In this document: one piece after another, positions 1 to 12,591 of the stretch | Layout of the letters: the number at the start of each line of letters is the position of its first letter | Numbering within the stretch: the stretch's first letter is position 1 | Program-made: the position numbers and the translations under genes | Notes under the pieces: generated by a model | Told to the model about the DNA's origin: nothing | Seen by the model: only the letters and a program-made list of their open reading frames with translations | Database searches by the model: none | Assembly (NCBI GenBank): GCA_019636095.1 | Contig: JAHBYF010000004.1 | Coordinates: 412,501 to 476,500 of the forward strand | Length of the DNA: 64,000 nt | Source: Hyphomonadaceae bacterium | Lineage (GTDB): Bacteria > Pseudomonadota > Alphaproteobacteria > Caulobacterales > Aquidulcibacteraceae | Direction of reading: 5' to 3'

Positions 1-2
1 AC

Positions 3-260
3 ATTGGGCCGAACGGTGTTTTGACCGGCGTGTTTGCCCGCATCGGCGCTGATTGGGATGGCTTCAGCGCCGTTTCTGACGAGTTGATCGATGGCGGCGA
101 CACCATCGTTTCGCTCGGCCATTACGGCGGCGTGAACAAGGCCACTGGCAAAAAGATGCGCGCGCAGTTTGCGCATGTCTTCCGCGTGAAGGACGGCAAG
201 ATCACTGCATTTCAGCAGTATGCCGACACGCTCGGCACCGCGATCGCGATGGGCCGCTAA
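3..260 (+). CDS. SnoaL-like / NTF2-fold protein, 3' end only
   Basis: This is the C-terminal part of a small protein whose start lies before the window; the frame is open to the left edge. The visible 85 residues include a GADWDGF stretch, a central VSLGHYGG strand, an AHVFRVKDGKI strand and an FQQYADT segment. This is the pattern of the SnoaL/ketosteroid-isomerase-like NTF2 fold, small cone-shaped domains used as isomerases, hydrolases or binding proteins. No catalytic role can be assigned from the fragment. It is followed by a 145-base gap and the EF-hand gene on the same strand. Confidence 0.7.
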   Translation: MGPNGVLTGVFARIGADWDGFSAVSDELIDGGDTIVSLGHYGGVNKATGKKMRAQFAHVFRVKDGKITAFQQYADTLGTAIAMGR

Positions 261-405
261 CGCGCATTAAGATCGCTGACACAAGGTTGCGGCGAATTCA
301 GCAGAAATAGCTGTGTCAAAGTGTGGCGCAGCACGTGGGTTGCTTCGCTTAGCGGGCGGCGCCGCGCGCATTCCTTCTGCGGCTTAGCGAAGGACGTCTG
401 CTTCA

Positions 406-1110
406 ATGCAAATATCCGGAATTTCAGGCAGTTCCTCTGCCTGGGCGGTGCGGGAGCTCTTCCCTCCACCGCAAAAGCAGCAGCAAAACGTGCCGGGCGC
501 CGGGCAACAAATGCCGGGCGCCGCATCGAAAACGACGATGACAGGCGTCGGCGGCGCGCAAATATCGTCGGACATGTTGATGCAATTGCTGAGCATGCAG
601 GGCAGCCGGCCAAGCACCACGGATGCCGCAACGCGCATGATCAGCAGCCTCGACTCCGATGGCGATGGCGCGCTGAGTCTGTCGGAGGCCAGCGCGGCAG
701 GCACGAGCCGAGCCAGCGAAGCGTTCGCAGTGCTGGACGCTGACGGAGACGGCGTGCTGACCAGCGACGAACTGGCGACATCGCTCGAAGCTATGGGCCC
801 GCCTCCCGGCGGGCCACCCCCGGGCGGGCCACCTCCCGGCGGCCCTCCTCCGGGCGGAGGCCCATCTGATCTGGCGTCGCGCATTCTGTCCGCAGTGGAC
901 AGCGATCAAGACGGCGGCATCAGTTTAAGCGAACTGACCTCAGCTACGGGCGCTGATGAAAACGACACGACGACGTCGGCGTTCTCCAGTCTCGACACCG
1001 ATGGCGATGGCAAACTCAGCCTAGCGGAATTGACGGCTGCGCTGGACAAGTACTTGCAGACAGACGCGTCGCGCTTCGCGTCGAACGCTGAGGATGCAAT
1101 TGCGGCATGA
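406..1110 (+). CDS. EF-hand calcium-binding protein with PPPGG linker
   Basis: This 234-residue protein carries four EF-hand loops, at about residues 83-94 (DSDGDGALSLSE), 111-122 (DADGDGVLTSDE), 165-176 (DSDQDGGISLSE) and 197-208 (DTDGDGKLSLAE). All have Asp at positions 1, 3 and 5 and Glu at 12, as expected for calcium binding. The two pairs are separated by four PPPGG repeats. The N-terminal 60 residues are Gln/Pro/Ser-rich with no clear signal peptide, so the location is uncertain. Single-gene unit with a strong terminator just after the stop. A role in calcium buffering or calcium-dependent scaffolding is inference. Confidence 0.85.
   Translation: MQISGISGSSSAWAVRELFPPPQKQQQNVPGAGQQMPGAASKTTMTGVGGAQISSDMLMQLLSMQGSRPSTTDAATRMISSLDSDGDGALSLSEASAAGTSRASEAFAVLDADGDGVLTSDELATSLEAMGPPPGGPPPGGPPPGGPPPGGGPSDLASRILSAVDSDQDGGISLSELTSATGADENDTTTSAFSSLDTDGDGKLSLAELTAALDKYLQTDASRFASNAEDAIAA
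799..858 (+). repeat. Four 15-bp tandem repeats encoding PPPGG
   Basis: Four consecutive in-frame 15-base units each encode Pro-Pro-Pro-Gly-Gly between the two EF-hand pairs. The units differ at synonymous positions, so they are not freshly duplicated, but copy number could still vary between strains. Confidence 0.9.
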
Positions 1111-1115
1111 AGAAC

Positions 1116-1145
1116 GGAGGGCGGCTCGCGCCGCCCTCCCACTTT

Positions 1146-1147
<2 letters not shown>
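1116..1147 (+). terminator. Rho-independent terminator of the EF-hand gene
   Basis: A perfect 10-bp stem, GGAGGGCGGC / GCCGCCCTCC, closes a TCGC loop (1116-1139), and a T5 run lies at 1143-1147. The run overlaps the stop codon of convergent ligA. In the other direction the hairpin lacks a U-tract, so it serves mainly the plus strand. Confidence 0.85.
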
Positions 1148-4351
<3,204 letters not shown>

Positions 4352-4463
4352 TCTGCCGGGCCTCTTTTAAGCTCAGGAGCCGCCGCGAAGCGGATTTTGA
4401 TCCGCTGATACAGGAACCCGTGCGCGTCGCAAAGCGCCTGCGGCTGTTGCGTGTGAGCAGCCG

Positions 4464-5399
4464 CTAGCGCGCGGCGGCAACCAAGGCCGGCTGGGCCTCG
4501 CGTACCGTTTCGAGAGCCTCGCCGTGCTCCCAACACCACGCTTCCGGGGTATCTAGCAGCGCGCGCACCAGGCGGGCGTTGAGAGCGTGACCGGGTTGGT
4601 CTGCCACAAAGCGGCCACAAATCGGGGCGCCGGCGAGCGACAGATCGCCCACCGCATCCAGCATCTTGTGACGGACAAATTCGTCGTCGAAGCGAAGTCC
4701 TTCCGGATTCACAACGCGGCCAGAATCCACAACGACTGCGTTCGCCATCGAGGCGCCGAGCCCGAGGCCAGCCGCACGCATTGTTTCGACATCGGCCAGG
4801 AAGCCGAAGGTGCGCGCATCAGCGATGTCGTTCAGGAAGGTTTCCGGCGACAGATGCACGCGGCGGCGTTGCGTGCCGATAGCGGCATCCGCGAAACGGA
4901 TCGTCACGTCCATATCGAGGCCGTCATATCCTTCCGACGGCAACAGGGCCGCACTCTTCGCGCCCATGCGGACTTCGATCGGCTCAAGAATCTTGATCAC
5001 GCGACGCGTGGTTTGCTGTTGCTTCACGCCAGCGTTCAGCAAAACTTGCACAAATTGCGCGGAGGAGCCGTCGAGGATCGGCACTTCCGGGCCGTCCACC
5101 TCAACGATGAGGTTATCGATGCCGAGGCCCGCGCATGCCGACATCAGATGTTCGATGGTCGCGAGTTCCACACCGGAGGCATTGCGGATGGTGGTGCAGT
5201 TGCGCGTCTCTGAAACGCTGTCAGCGTGAGCGGCGATCGAATTGGACGACACCCCGCGCACGTCCGAACGCACGAACACGATGCCCGTATCCACTGGCGC
5301 GGGCGACAGCACCATGCGCACATGGGCTCCCGAATGCACTCCCACGCCCGCGCACATGGCCGGACCTGCTATGGTCTGTTGACGACGCACAGATGCCAC
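4464..5399 (-). CDS. lpxC: UDP-3-O-acyl-N-acetylglucosamine deacetylase LpxC
   Basis: Zinc deacetylase of the first committed step of lipid A synthesis, in the cytoplasm. The 311-residue protein has the zinc ligand in TIEHLMSA and the HKxxD motif (RHKMLDAVGDL) with the second zinc His, the Asp ligand and the catalytic region near residue 230. The start is GTG, preceded by a GGGGGACGAGAAG Shine-Dalgarno-like tract. It is divergent from the TPR gene at 5532, leaving 132 bp for promoters, and is followed by bamD. Length and motifs match the family well. Confidence 0.98.
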   Translation of the reverse strand: MASVRRQQTIAGPAMCAGVGVHSGAHVRMVLSPAPVDTGIVFVRSDVRGVSSNSIAAHADSVSETRNCTTIRNASGVELATIEHLMSACAGLGIDNLIVEVDGPEVPILDGSSAQFVQVLLNAGVKQQQTTRRVIKILEPIEVRMGAKSAALLPSEGYDGLDMDVTIRFADAAIGTQRRRVHLSPETFLNDIADARTFGFLADVETMRAAGLGLGASMANAVVVDSGRVVNPEGLRFDDEFVRHKMLDAVGDLSLAGAPICGRFVADQPGHALNARLVRALLDTPEAWCWEHGEALETVREAQPALVAAAR

Positions 5400-5531
5400 C
5401 TTCTCGTCCCCCAGCAGGACTTCGGGCCCCCCGACCCGACGCTTGGTGTATCAAACGAGTTCCCCAACGGACAAAACACGTTGGGTTACGGTTTGTGACG
5501 GTTAACCAGAGTGAATTAAACGCCTGAAAGA

Positions 5532-7244
5532 ATGACAGAAACTGGGAAACCCACCGGACAGGACGCGGACGCGTTTTGGGCGCTCGCACAGGCAGGCGGA
5601 CCGGGCGCGGCGCTGGCGGCCCGCCGCGCCGCCGCCCTGTGGGATCAGTCACACCCGCTTCGCGCCCGCCAAGCGCTGATGCTGGCGGTGCAACTCGCCC
5701 CGCTCGATCCGGCGCCGCGACTAGGCTTGGCGCGCCTCGCCGCCGAGGCTGGGGACCTAGAGACCGCCGGCCAAGAGGCAGCGAAACTGCTCACCTCGGA
5801 CGCTCCGGCAGCGGCGAAAGTGCGAGCCGCCTTCATGCTGGGCGACATCGCCAGGGGCCAAGGCGAACCGGACAAATCACGGAGCTATTTCACCCAAACC
5901 CTGCAACTGGCTGACGCCGCTCTCAATGTGAACCGCAGCGACCCTCACGCGGCGCGTTGGTACGCACGCGCGCGCGGGCGTATTGCAGAACTCGACGCCA
6001 GCGTCGGCGATTTTGCGCGGGCGAAGACAGGGGCCGAAGGCGCGCTGACAATGTTGCGCGCCGCCACAGCGCAACTCGGGGAAACGCCGGAACTCGCTGC
6101 CGACATCGCCGATGCCGAACTGCGGTTGGGCGCGTTGGAGCTTGACGCCAATCAGCCCGCCTCTGCGCGCCGACGTATCCGCGAAGCCATTGGCCGCTAC
6201 GAAGCGCTCTCCATTACGGAAACAAGCGAGCCGCATTGGCGCGCGGTGCTTTCCGATGCGTGGGCGCTGGCCGCGGAGGCCGACTACGCCCGAGGCGCCC
6301 CTGATGCAGCGCGCGAGGCGATGGATAAATCGCTGCAAGTGCGATTGCGAATGGCCGCCAAGGATGCGCGAGAGAGTTGGGCCCTTGCCGGCACTTGGCG
6401 CATCCGCGCAGCGCTACGTGCAGCACTCGGTGATGCGGCCGAAGCCTCAGAGTCGATGGCGCAGGCGCGCGCGTTGGCGGAACAATTGTGCGCGTCGAAC
6501 CGCTTGGCGCAAGAGCCGGCCCGATTCCTCATCCACACGCTGCTCGATCAAGCTGACCACGCCCTACGCGCCGGCGAACTTGAGGTAGCACACGAAGCAG
6601 CTAACGAAGCGCGCGCAAGCGCCGAGCGCTTCGCATCGATGAAAGATACCACCGCCGCTTGGTTGGCGGACGCTTCTGCGTGCTGGGACCGCTTAGGTGA
6701 AATTGCTCGCGCCGCGCGCGCGTCTTCGCAAGATGCATTCGCGCGCGCAGTGGAAATGCGGCGGATGGCGCGCGATCGCGCGCCCGACGATGTGCGCCAC
6801 GCGCGTGGACTGGCCGTCGCCTTGGTGAAGCAAGGCGACGCCGCGTTGGAGAGCAATGAGACTGCCACCGCGCGCGCAGCCTTCAGTGAAAGCGCGAAAA
6901 TCCGCTTCGCCCTGATTCAGAGCGTGCCGAACGACCGCGCAGCCGCGCATGCGCTGGCCGTGCCGCTCGAGCGTTTGGGCCTCGCCGCAAAAGCGATGGG
7001 CGATCTCGCCGCGGCGCGCGCCGCCTGGGAGGACGAACTCGCCCTCGCCTTTCGTCTATTTGAGGCTGACGACCTCGAAGGCATGCGCTTTTGCGCCATC
7101 GTCGAGAGTCATCTGGCGGGCGCCGGCGGGCCCGATGCGGAATCGCACCGGCGCGCGGCGTTGCAACGATTTGACGTACTCGCCAGAGCCGGGGCGCTCA
7201 CCGAACGCGAAGCCGCGGTTCGCAAGAAGCTCTGGGGCGGTTAG
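5532..7244 (+). CDS. TPR-repeat protein of unknown function
   Basis: A 570-residue, Ala-rich, almost entirely helical protein with repeated TPR-like units, for example PAPRLGLARLAAEAGDLETA, AKVRAAFMLGDIARGQGEPDKS and LAVALVKQGDAALESNETATA. There is no signal peptide or membrane segment, so it is probably a soluble scaffold. No enzymatic motif is seen. It is inserted on the plus strand between ftsZ and lpxC, breaking the usual ftsZ-lpxC adjacency. Its stop lies only 3 bp from the convergent ftsZ stop. A role linked to division or envelope synthesis is only a guess from position. Confidence 0.8.
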   Translation: MTETGKPTGQDADAFWALAQAGGPGAALAARRAAALWDQSHPLRARQALMLAVQLAPLDPAPRLGLARLAAEAGDLETAGQEAAKLLTSDAPAAAKVRAAFMLGDIARGQGEPDKSRSYFTQTLQLADAALNVNRSDPHAARWYARARGRIAELDASVGDFARAKTGAEGALTMLRAATAQLGETPELAADIADAELRLGALELDANQPASARRRIREAIGRYEALSITETSEPHWRAVLSDAWALAAEADYARGAPDAAREAMDKSLQVRLRMAAKDARESWALAGTWRIRAALRAALGDAAEASESMAQARALAEQLCASNRLAQEPARFLIHTLLDQADHALRAGELEVAHEAANEARASAERFASMKDTTAAWLADASACWDRLGEIARAARASSQDAFARAVEMRRMARDRAPDDVRHARGLAVALVKQGDAALESNETATARAAFSESAKIRFALIQSVPNDRAAAHALAVPLERLGLAAKAMGDLAAARAAWEDELALAFRLFEADDLEGMRFCAIVESHLAGAGGPDAESHRRAALQRFDVLARAGALTEREAAVRKKLWGG

Positions 7245-7247
7245 CCC

Positions 7248-8606
7248 CTAGCGCGGATTCATTTGCCGGCGGAGGAAGGCAGGAATTTCCAGCTCTTCAT
7301 CGAGCGCCGGGTCGCGCGCGGCTTCGTCTTGTGTGCGGCGCGGCTCTGGGTCGGGGGCGTCCAGGTTGAACTCGCGAGGTTCGTCGCGCGCTGAGTCGGG
7401 TTTCTTCCAGCCGAACATGCTGAAGCCGCCGCTTTTCGCGGCCGGCTGCGGCGCGGGCTGACGTTCCGGCGCGACGTCGTCATTGGCAAAGCTTGGGCGC
7501 GGCTCGTCATAGGCCGGCTCGCGCATTGGACGCGGCGGCGGGTCACGCTGGATCTCAGCCCGCGGCGGCACAACTGGGCGGCGCGGCGTGGCTTCGGCAG
7601 CGCGCCGCGCTGGCTCGACAACGGTGTTTTGCGTGATGATGGCTTCGTCATCGATACCGGTGGCGACCACCGATACACGGATGCGACCTTCCAGCGTTTC
7701 GTCGAACGTCGAACCCAAGATGATGTTCGCGTTTGGATCGACTTCGGCGCGAATTTCGTTCGCAGCCTGATCGACTTCGTACAGCGTCATGTCGAAGCCG
7801 CCGGTGATGTTGATCAGCACGCCTTTGGCGCCGCGCATAGACACGATGTCCAAGAGCGGATTGGCCATGGCGCCGTGCGCCGCATCGAGCGCCCGGTTCG
7901 CACCGTGCGCCTCGCCCGTGCCCATCATCGCGGTGCCCATCTCGGCCATGACGGTGCGGACATCAGCGAAGTCGAGGTTGATGAGGCCCGGCATCACCAT
8001 GAGGTCGGTGACGCCGCGAACGCCGCTATAAAGCACCTGATCCGCTAGCTGGAACGCCTCGGCAAACGTCGTGCGTTCGTTGGCGACGCGGAAAAGATTC
8101 TGGTTCGGAATGACGATCAGCGTGTCGACGTGCTTGCGCAGCTCCTGCACGCCCGCCTCCGCGAGTTGCATCCGGCGCTGACCTTCGAAGTGGAACGGCT
8201 TGGTGACGACAGCGATCGTCAGGATGCCGCGCTCGCGCGCCGTGCGCGCAATGACGGGCGCAGCGCCGGTGCCAGTGCCGCCGCCCATGCCGGCGGCGAC
8301 GAACACCATGTGTGCGCCTTCCAGGAATTCGATGATCTCGGGCTGGCTCTCTTGAGCCGCCGCCTGCCCCACTTCCGGACGGGCGCCCGCGCCCAGGCCT
8401 TCAGTGATGGAATGACCAAGTTGGATGCGGTTCGGCGTGCGCGCACGCGTCAGCGCCTGCGCGTCGGTGTTAGCGACGACGAACTCGACGCCCTGTAGGT
8501 GGGCGTCCATCATGTTGTTCACGGCGTTGCCGCCGGCGCCGCCAACCCCAAACACCACAATGCGTGGTTTCAGGTCGTGAATTGTCGGCGCGCTGTACTG
8601 GCTCAT
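7248..8606 (-). CDS. ftsZ: Cell division GTPase FtsZ
   Basis: Tubulin homologue that polymerises into the Z-ring. The 452-residue protein has the nucleotide-binding [13 protein letters not shown] motif at the N-terminus, the tubulin signature GGGTGTGA (about residues 107-114), and the T7-loop region [11 protein letters not shown] that completes the GTPase site of the next subunit. A long Pro/Arg-rich disordered linker (about 330-435) follows, then a C-terminal conserved peptide of the [13 protein letters not shown] type, which binds FtsA and other partners. It is preceded by a 181-bp region with CtrA and GANTC motifs, so it can be transcribed apart from ftsQA. Confidence 0.99.
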   Translation of the reverse strand: MSQYSAPTIHDLKPRIVVFGVGGAGGNAVNNMMDAHLQGVEFVVANTDAQALTRARTPNRIQLGHSITEGLGAGARPEVGQAAAQESQPEIIEFLEGAHMVFVAAGMGGGTGTGAAPVIARTARERGILTIAVVTKPFHFEGQRRMQLAEAGVQELRKHVDTLIVIPNQNLFRVANERTTFAEAFQLADQVLYSGVRGVTDLMVMPGLINLDFADVRTVMAEMGTAMMGTGEAHGANRALDAAHGAMANPLLDIVSMRGAKGVLINITGGFDMTLYEVDQAANEIRAEVDPNANIILGSTFDETLEGRIRVSVVATGIDDEAIITQNTVVEPARRAAEATPRRPVVPPRAEIQRDPPPRPMREPAYDEPRPSFANDDVAPERQPAPQPAAKSGGFSMFGWKKPDSARDEPREFNLDAPDPEPRRTQDEAARDPALDEELEIPAFLRRQMNPR

Positions 8607-8634
8607 TTCCCGCTCCAGAGGCGACCGGTCTCAC

Positions 8635-8688
8635 GATTCGCCCATGCTCGCACTGCACCGTCGGCGACGGCGTTTAAGCATTCGTTAA
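8635..8688 (-). promoter_or_regulatory. ftsZ control region: CtrA box and GANTC site
   Basis: A perfect TTAA-N7-TTAA motif lies at 8674-8688, 68 bp before the ftsZ ATG, and a GATTC (GANTC) site lies at 8635-8639. In Caulobacter the master regulator CtrA binds TTAA-N7-TTAA and the CcrM methylase modifies GANTC, and both control ftsZ. The same arrangement here suggests conserved cell-cycle control; actual binding is inferred. Confidence 0.7.
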
Positions 8689-8787
8689 GTGTTGGAAACT
8701 GAAGCGGCGCTTTTGCGGCGAGGCGGCGGCCAAACGGGACTGTTGGCGAGCGAATTCGGCCAATTGTTCGCACCCAAAGGGTGGGTC

Positions 8788-10147
8788 CTACGCGCTGGAT
8801 GTAGCTGGTTCGCCCGCCGGAATTTGCACAACTGGAGCAAGAGCGCCGCCCATGGCGATCGCAAGCTGCGGGAACACGCCGTCGAACGGGTGCCGGCGGT
8901 GCGGCAACGACCAGTTTGCGCCGAAGCGTTCGATCTTCAACTTTAGCTTGACCTTGGCGCGAGCAGCTGCCGCGCGCACTACTTTCGACATGAACGGCAA
9001 GTTCGCGCCTCCGCCGGCCAGCAGCACCGTAATCGTGCTCGCCCCCTTTTGCCGCGCACGCTCGTTGAGAGGTGCAAAACTAGCGGCCACTGTGTGCGTC
9101 AGGGCTTTGCAAAAGGCGCGGAAGGACGGATCTCTCTCAAGACCCCCGCGCGTGACGCGGATTCGTTTCTTGGTACGGTCTCGGAAGACGCTCTCGCCGC
9201 GTTCAAAGAGATCGTGTTTGAGTGAGCGCGCCGACAATTTCACCGCGCGCCACAACCGGTCCTGGGCCGCGAGCCCCCGCCTGCCACCCGAGCGAACGAA
9301 GAGGTCGATTAGTATGTTGTCGAGTTCGTCGCCCGCGAGCGGACAGCACTGGTTGGAAAGCGCGATCTCAGCGAGCTTCGAAGGCGCGACCGCGACATCC
9401 CGTTCAAATGCGGCGATGTCGGTTGTGCCGGCGCCCATATCGATGACCAACACGAACGGCTCGCTGGCGCGAGCGAAGCTAGCATAGGCGCAAGCCGCGG
9501 ACATGGATTCGAACGCCGCCAAAGGCGCCACGCACAGGTTCAGCGCGCGCAGCATCGAGTGCGGTGCGAACGCGCTGCAAAGACACCCCTTCCGACGCGC
9601 ACAAAGTCGAGCCGATATCGCGAGAAACTGCGGCAGCTTCATCGACTAGCACCGCTATGATGTGCCGAGCCTCGTCGAAGGATTGCCAGTTGGGACTCGT
9701 GAGACGGCGTGGCGCGAGCGCCAACTCAAGGGACATGCCAGGTTCATTCTCAACGGCATGCCGGATAAGCTGATCGAGATATGCGAGATAGAGCACTATG
9801 CCATCGCGATGGCAGAGGGTGCCGCTCGGATCCACAGCGCGGCTGAGCTTGAGCGCCAGCGTAGGTTCAATCTCACGTGCTGAAAGAATCATCTTGAACG
9901 AGACGATAGGGTTGCGACGCGAATCCAGGCCTTGCTCGGCGCGTTTCAGTGCATTCGGACCGAAGAAGATTCGGCCGTCGTCAACGTACATCGCTGAAGG
10001 CGTGAGTAGTGGATGGTCAGCGCCCGCGGCCAAGCCAATCGGCAAAGGCGCGACATCCTTCTCGTGCGCGCCCAACCACACGCTTGCTTTCGACATCGCC
10101 GTGCCGAGATCCAAGCAAACGCACGCGCCCTCAAAACTAGATCGCAT
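8788..10147 (-). pseudogene. Hsp70/actin-fold (ASKHA) ATPase, frameshifted
   Basis: Two overlapping minus-strand frames give one ASKHA-family ATPase of about 450 residues. The N-terminal part carries phosphate-1 (CLDLGTAMSK). The C-terminal part carries phosphate-2 (VLVIDMGAGTTDIAAFE) and an adenosine motif (VLLAGGGANLPFM). There is no Hsp70 substrate-binding domain. The frames change near 9586-9589, a CCCC run (GGGG in the gene): removing one base joins them as ...ASEGCLCSAF.... The ATG at 10147 follows a GGGGGA Shine-Dalgarno. It lies between ftsA and ftsZ, facing the same way. It is either a consensus error at the run, a recently broken gene, or (less likely) a programmed +1 shift. Confidence 0.75.
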
Positions 10148-10309
10148 AGGGCGTCCCCCACCCAATGTGACAAATTCACGAAATCAGACGGAATGGTTCT
10201 AGTCGTTGGCTAGTATTGCGCCGCGGAAATGCGTGTGGGGAAGCGTACTCGCGTCGGGCGCGAGTCCTCCACTGCCTGATTACCCCAACTGCGTGCGCAG
10301 ACGCCCGCG

Positions 10310-11629
10310 TCAGAAATTCTCGCGCAACCAATTCCACATGCCGTGAACGGCATTGCGGACCGAGGAGCCAAGATGGGAGAGCGAGGGATGGAAGTCGCCA
10401 TCGACAAGCTCAAGATCGGTGTTGTCGAGGCGATGGCGCAACAGCCCGGCCGCAACGGCGTATGCCGGGCCGGCTTCGCCATGGTCGAAACCGCATAGTT
10501 CCAACGGACGTCCCACGCGCACGGGCATGCCCAGCGCTTCAGCGGCCAGTTCGCGCACGCCAGGGATCAAGGCGCCGCCGCCCACGATCACGGTGCGCTG
10601 CGGCCCTTCTCCGCCACACAGACCAGCGCGAACAAGACGATCGCGCACTGCCAGCAACATTTCGTACATGCGCGGGCTCAGCGTATCTGAGATCACCCCG
10701 CGGAGCGTGGTCGCGGCTTCCAACCGGCCATCCAAACCGAGCTTCGGCGCCGCCACCGCTTCGCGCGGATCGCAAGCGTTGCCGACGGCGCCAAAATGCA
10801 ACTTTACCCGCTCAGCCGCGGCAAAGGTGGTTTGCAGCTTCATGGCGAGATCGCGTGTGAGACGCACGCCGCCGGCGGCAATGGTCTCGCAATGGACCAG
10901 CGCCTCGTCGGCGTAGACAGCGACACCTACAGCGCCAGCGCCCAGATCGATCAGCAGCGCGCCTTCTTCGCGCTCTTCAGGCGTCAGCGCCGAAAGCGCG
11001 GCAGCCTGCGGGCCGGCAATGATATCTTCAACTTCCGCGCCCGCTTCGCGGATGCAGGCCTTCAGCGCATTCATCGCTTCGGTCGGCGCGGTGACGACGC
11101 ACGCTTCGACGGCGAGCATCTTGCCTGGCATGCCGAGCGGATCGGGAATGCCTTCACCGTCATCGATCATGTAGCGGAGCGGTTCGACATGGATGAAGGA
11201 ACGCTGGGGCGTCGGCGCCGCCTTCATTGCCTCGTCGATGGCGTTTTCGATGTCGCGATGCGAAATCGCCGCGCCCTTGATCCGCGTAGCGCCCCGGACA
11301 ATTTGCGAGTTGAGACCAGGGCCCGAATAGGACGCGACCACCCGGCCGACAGGAGCGCCAGCCATGGCGGCGGCTTCGGCGATCGCAACTTCGATGGCGC
11401 GCGCACAGGCGTCAAAATCCGCCGGCTTGCCGCTGGCGATGGCCGGCGCGGTTTGGTGGCCCACTCCCAGCACGCGCAACGGACGCTCCGGGTGCATGTC
11501 GAGCACTGGATCGTGGCGTGAGGCGAGGCAGACTGTTTTCGAGACGCCAACATCGAGCGATGCGACCAACGGCGCAGCGCGTTGCTCTTCGAAGGCAGCA
11601 TCTTCGCACTGTTTCGCTTGGACGGCCAT
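10310..11629 (-). CDS. ftsA: Cell division protein FtsA
   Basis: Actin-like ATPase that anchors FtsZ polymers to the inner membrane and recruits late division proteins. The 439-residue protein shows the ASKHA nucleotide motifs LVASLDVGVSKTVCL near the start, LLIDLGAGAVGVAVY in the middle and VIVGGGALIPG near the end. It also has the FtsA-specific 1C region and a C-terminal amphipathic helix (NAVHGMWNWLREN) typical of the membrane-targeting sequence. Its ATG overlaps the ftsQ stop by one base (TAATG), so the two are translationally coupled. Confidence 0.97.
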   Translation of the reverse strand: MAVQAKQCEDAAFEEQRAAPLVASLDVGVSKTVCLASRHDPVLDMHPERPLRVLGVGHQTAPAIASGKPADFDACARAIEVAIAEAAAMAGAPVGRVVASYSGPGLNSQIVRGATRIKGAAISHRDIENAIDEAMKAAPTPQRSFIHVEPLRYMIDDGEGIPDPLGMPGKMLAVEACVVTAPTEAMNALKACIREAGAEVEDIIAGPQAAALSALTPEEREEGALLIDLGAGAVGVAVYADEALVHCETIAAGGVRLTRDLAMKLQTTFAAAERVKLHFGAVGNACDPREAVAAPKLGLDGRLEAATTLRGVISDTLSPRMYEMLLAVRDRLVRAGLCGGEGPQRTVIVGGGALIPGVRELAAEALGMPVRVGRPLELCGFDHGEAGPAYAVAAGLLRHRLDNTDLELVDGDFHPSLSHLGSSVRNAVHGMWNWLRENF

Positions 11630-12591
11630 TAGACGCCCCCCATCAGCGGCGCGCCTTCTAGGGCGGGGTGAATGCGAACCGCGAGCCGCCCTGGCGCGCG
11701 CATGTCAAGTCGCTGCACCGGGCGGTCAAGCAAAGCGTATTGCTGTTGCAAATGCTGCAATTGCGCGAGCGCTTCTAGCGAACCCTCTTCGGGCAGCGCG
11801 ACAACGGCGCCCGAAGTCAGACGCAGATCCCAGCGGCGATCGCCGATGCGCACAAGCTCAACAGTGCGCTCGCGCACGTCCGGCATGCCTTCAAGGGCGG
11901 CAAGGATTGGCGGCGCGGCGGGACCGGCGCCGCGGCCGACAACACGCAGCAGATTGGCGTGATCTTCAACGCGCTCCGTCAACAAGCGTTCGCCATTCGC
12001 GTCGATGACGGCGCTCTGGCGGTTCTCGTCCTGCCAGATAGCATATTCTTGGCGGCGCTCGACCTCGACCAAGAGCGAGGACGGCCACAAACGGCGCACG
12101 CGCGCGTTAGCAACCCAATCAAGGCTCTCGACGCGTGCCTTCACGTCTTGTGGGTCGAGCGCAAGAATCGAGTGGCGGCCTTCCGGCACGATGAGCGCGC
12201 GGACTTCCTGTTCGCGAGCCTCGCTGATCGTCGGCGAGCCTGGCAGTTGGGCGACTTGGATGTCTTCGATCTGAAAGCCAGCGTTGGCGACCGTCGCGTC
12301 GGCGGAGCGCGCGAACGCTTCGCTTGCGTCGAACAATGACGAGCCGAGCCAAGCCGCGCCAGCGACAGCGATACCGAGAAACAACACGCCGCCCGTCAAC
12401 GCCATTGCGAGACTGCGACCCGTGACTTGCACGTCGCCCGGCGAGAGCCCGCCGGAGAGCTTGATGCGCGCAAGGCGCGGCATGGACTCGTAAGCCGGTA
12501 CGGCAGGTGCGCGGTGGCGGCCGCCGCGCGACTCAGAGCCGCGTCCGCCACCCTTTCCACCGCCAGAGCGGCGCGCTCTCACCGCGGCCAT
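11629..12591 (-). CDS. ftsQ: Cell division protein FtsQ
   Basis: Bitopic inner-membrane protein that bridges early and late divisome proteins. It has a long basic, Gly-rich cytoplasmic tail, one membrane helix ([21 protein letters not shown]), a POTRA domain starting around [13 protein letters not shown], and the FtsQ beta domain ([16 protein letters not shown] onward). I chose the ATG at 12591 (MAAVRARR), because a GGAGG lies 8 bases upstream and the ATG overlaps the end of ddl. An in-frame start at 12612 is less likely. ddl, ftsQ and ftsA form one tight unit. Confidence 0.95.
   Translation of the reverse strand: MAAVRARRSGGGKGGGRGSESRGGRHRAPAVPAYESMPRLARIKLSGGLSPGDVQVTGRSLAMALTGGVLFLGIAVAGAAWLGSSLFDASEAFARSADATVANAGFQIEDIQVAQLPGSPTISEAREQEVRALIVPEGRHSILALDPQDVKARVESLDWVANARVRRLWPSSLLVEVERRQEYAIWQDENRQSAVIDANGERLLTERVEDHANLLRVVGRGAGPAAPPILAALEGMPDVRERTVELVRIGDRRWDLRLTSGAVVALPEEGSLEALAQLQHLQQQYALLDRPVQRLDMRAPGRLAVRIHPALEGAPLMGGV

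Noticed and set aside
10166..10309. Hairpin ACTCGCG/CGCGAGT after ftsA as a terminator
   Set aside because: There is a 7-bp stem at 10247-10265 but no U-tract in either direction, so it is not a convincing intrinsic terminator.
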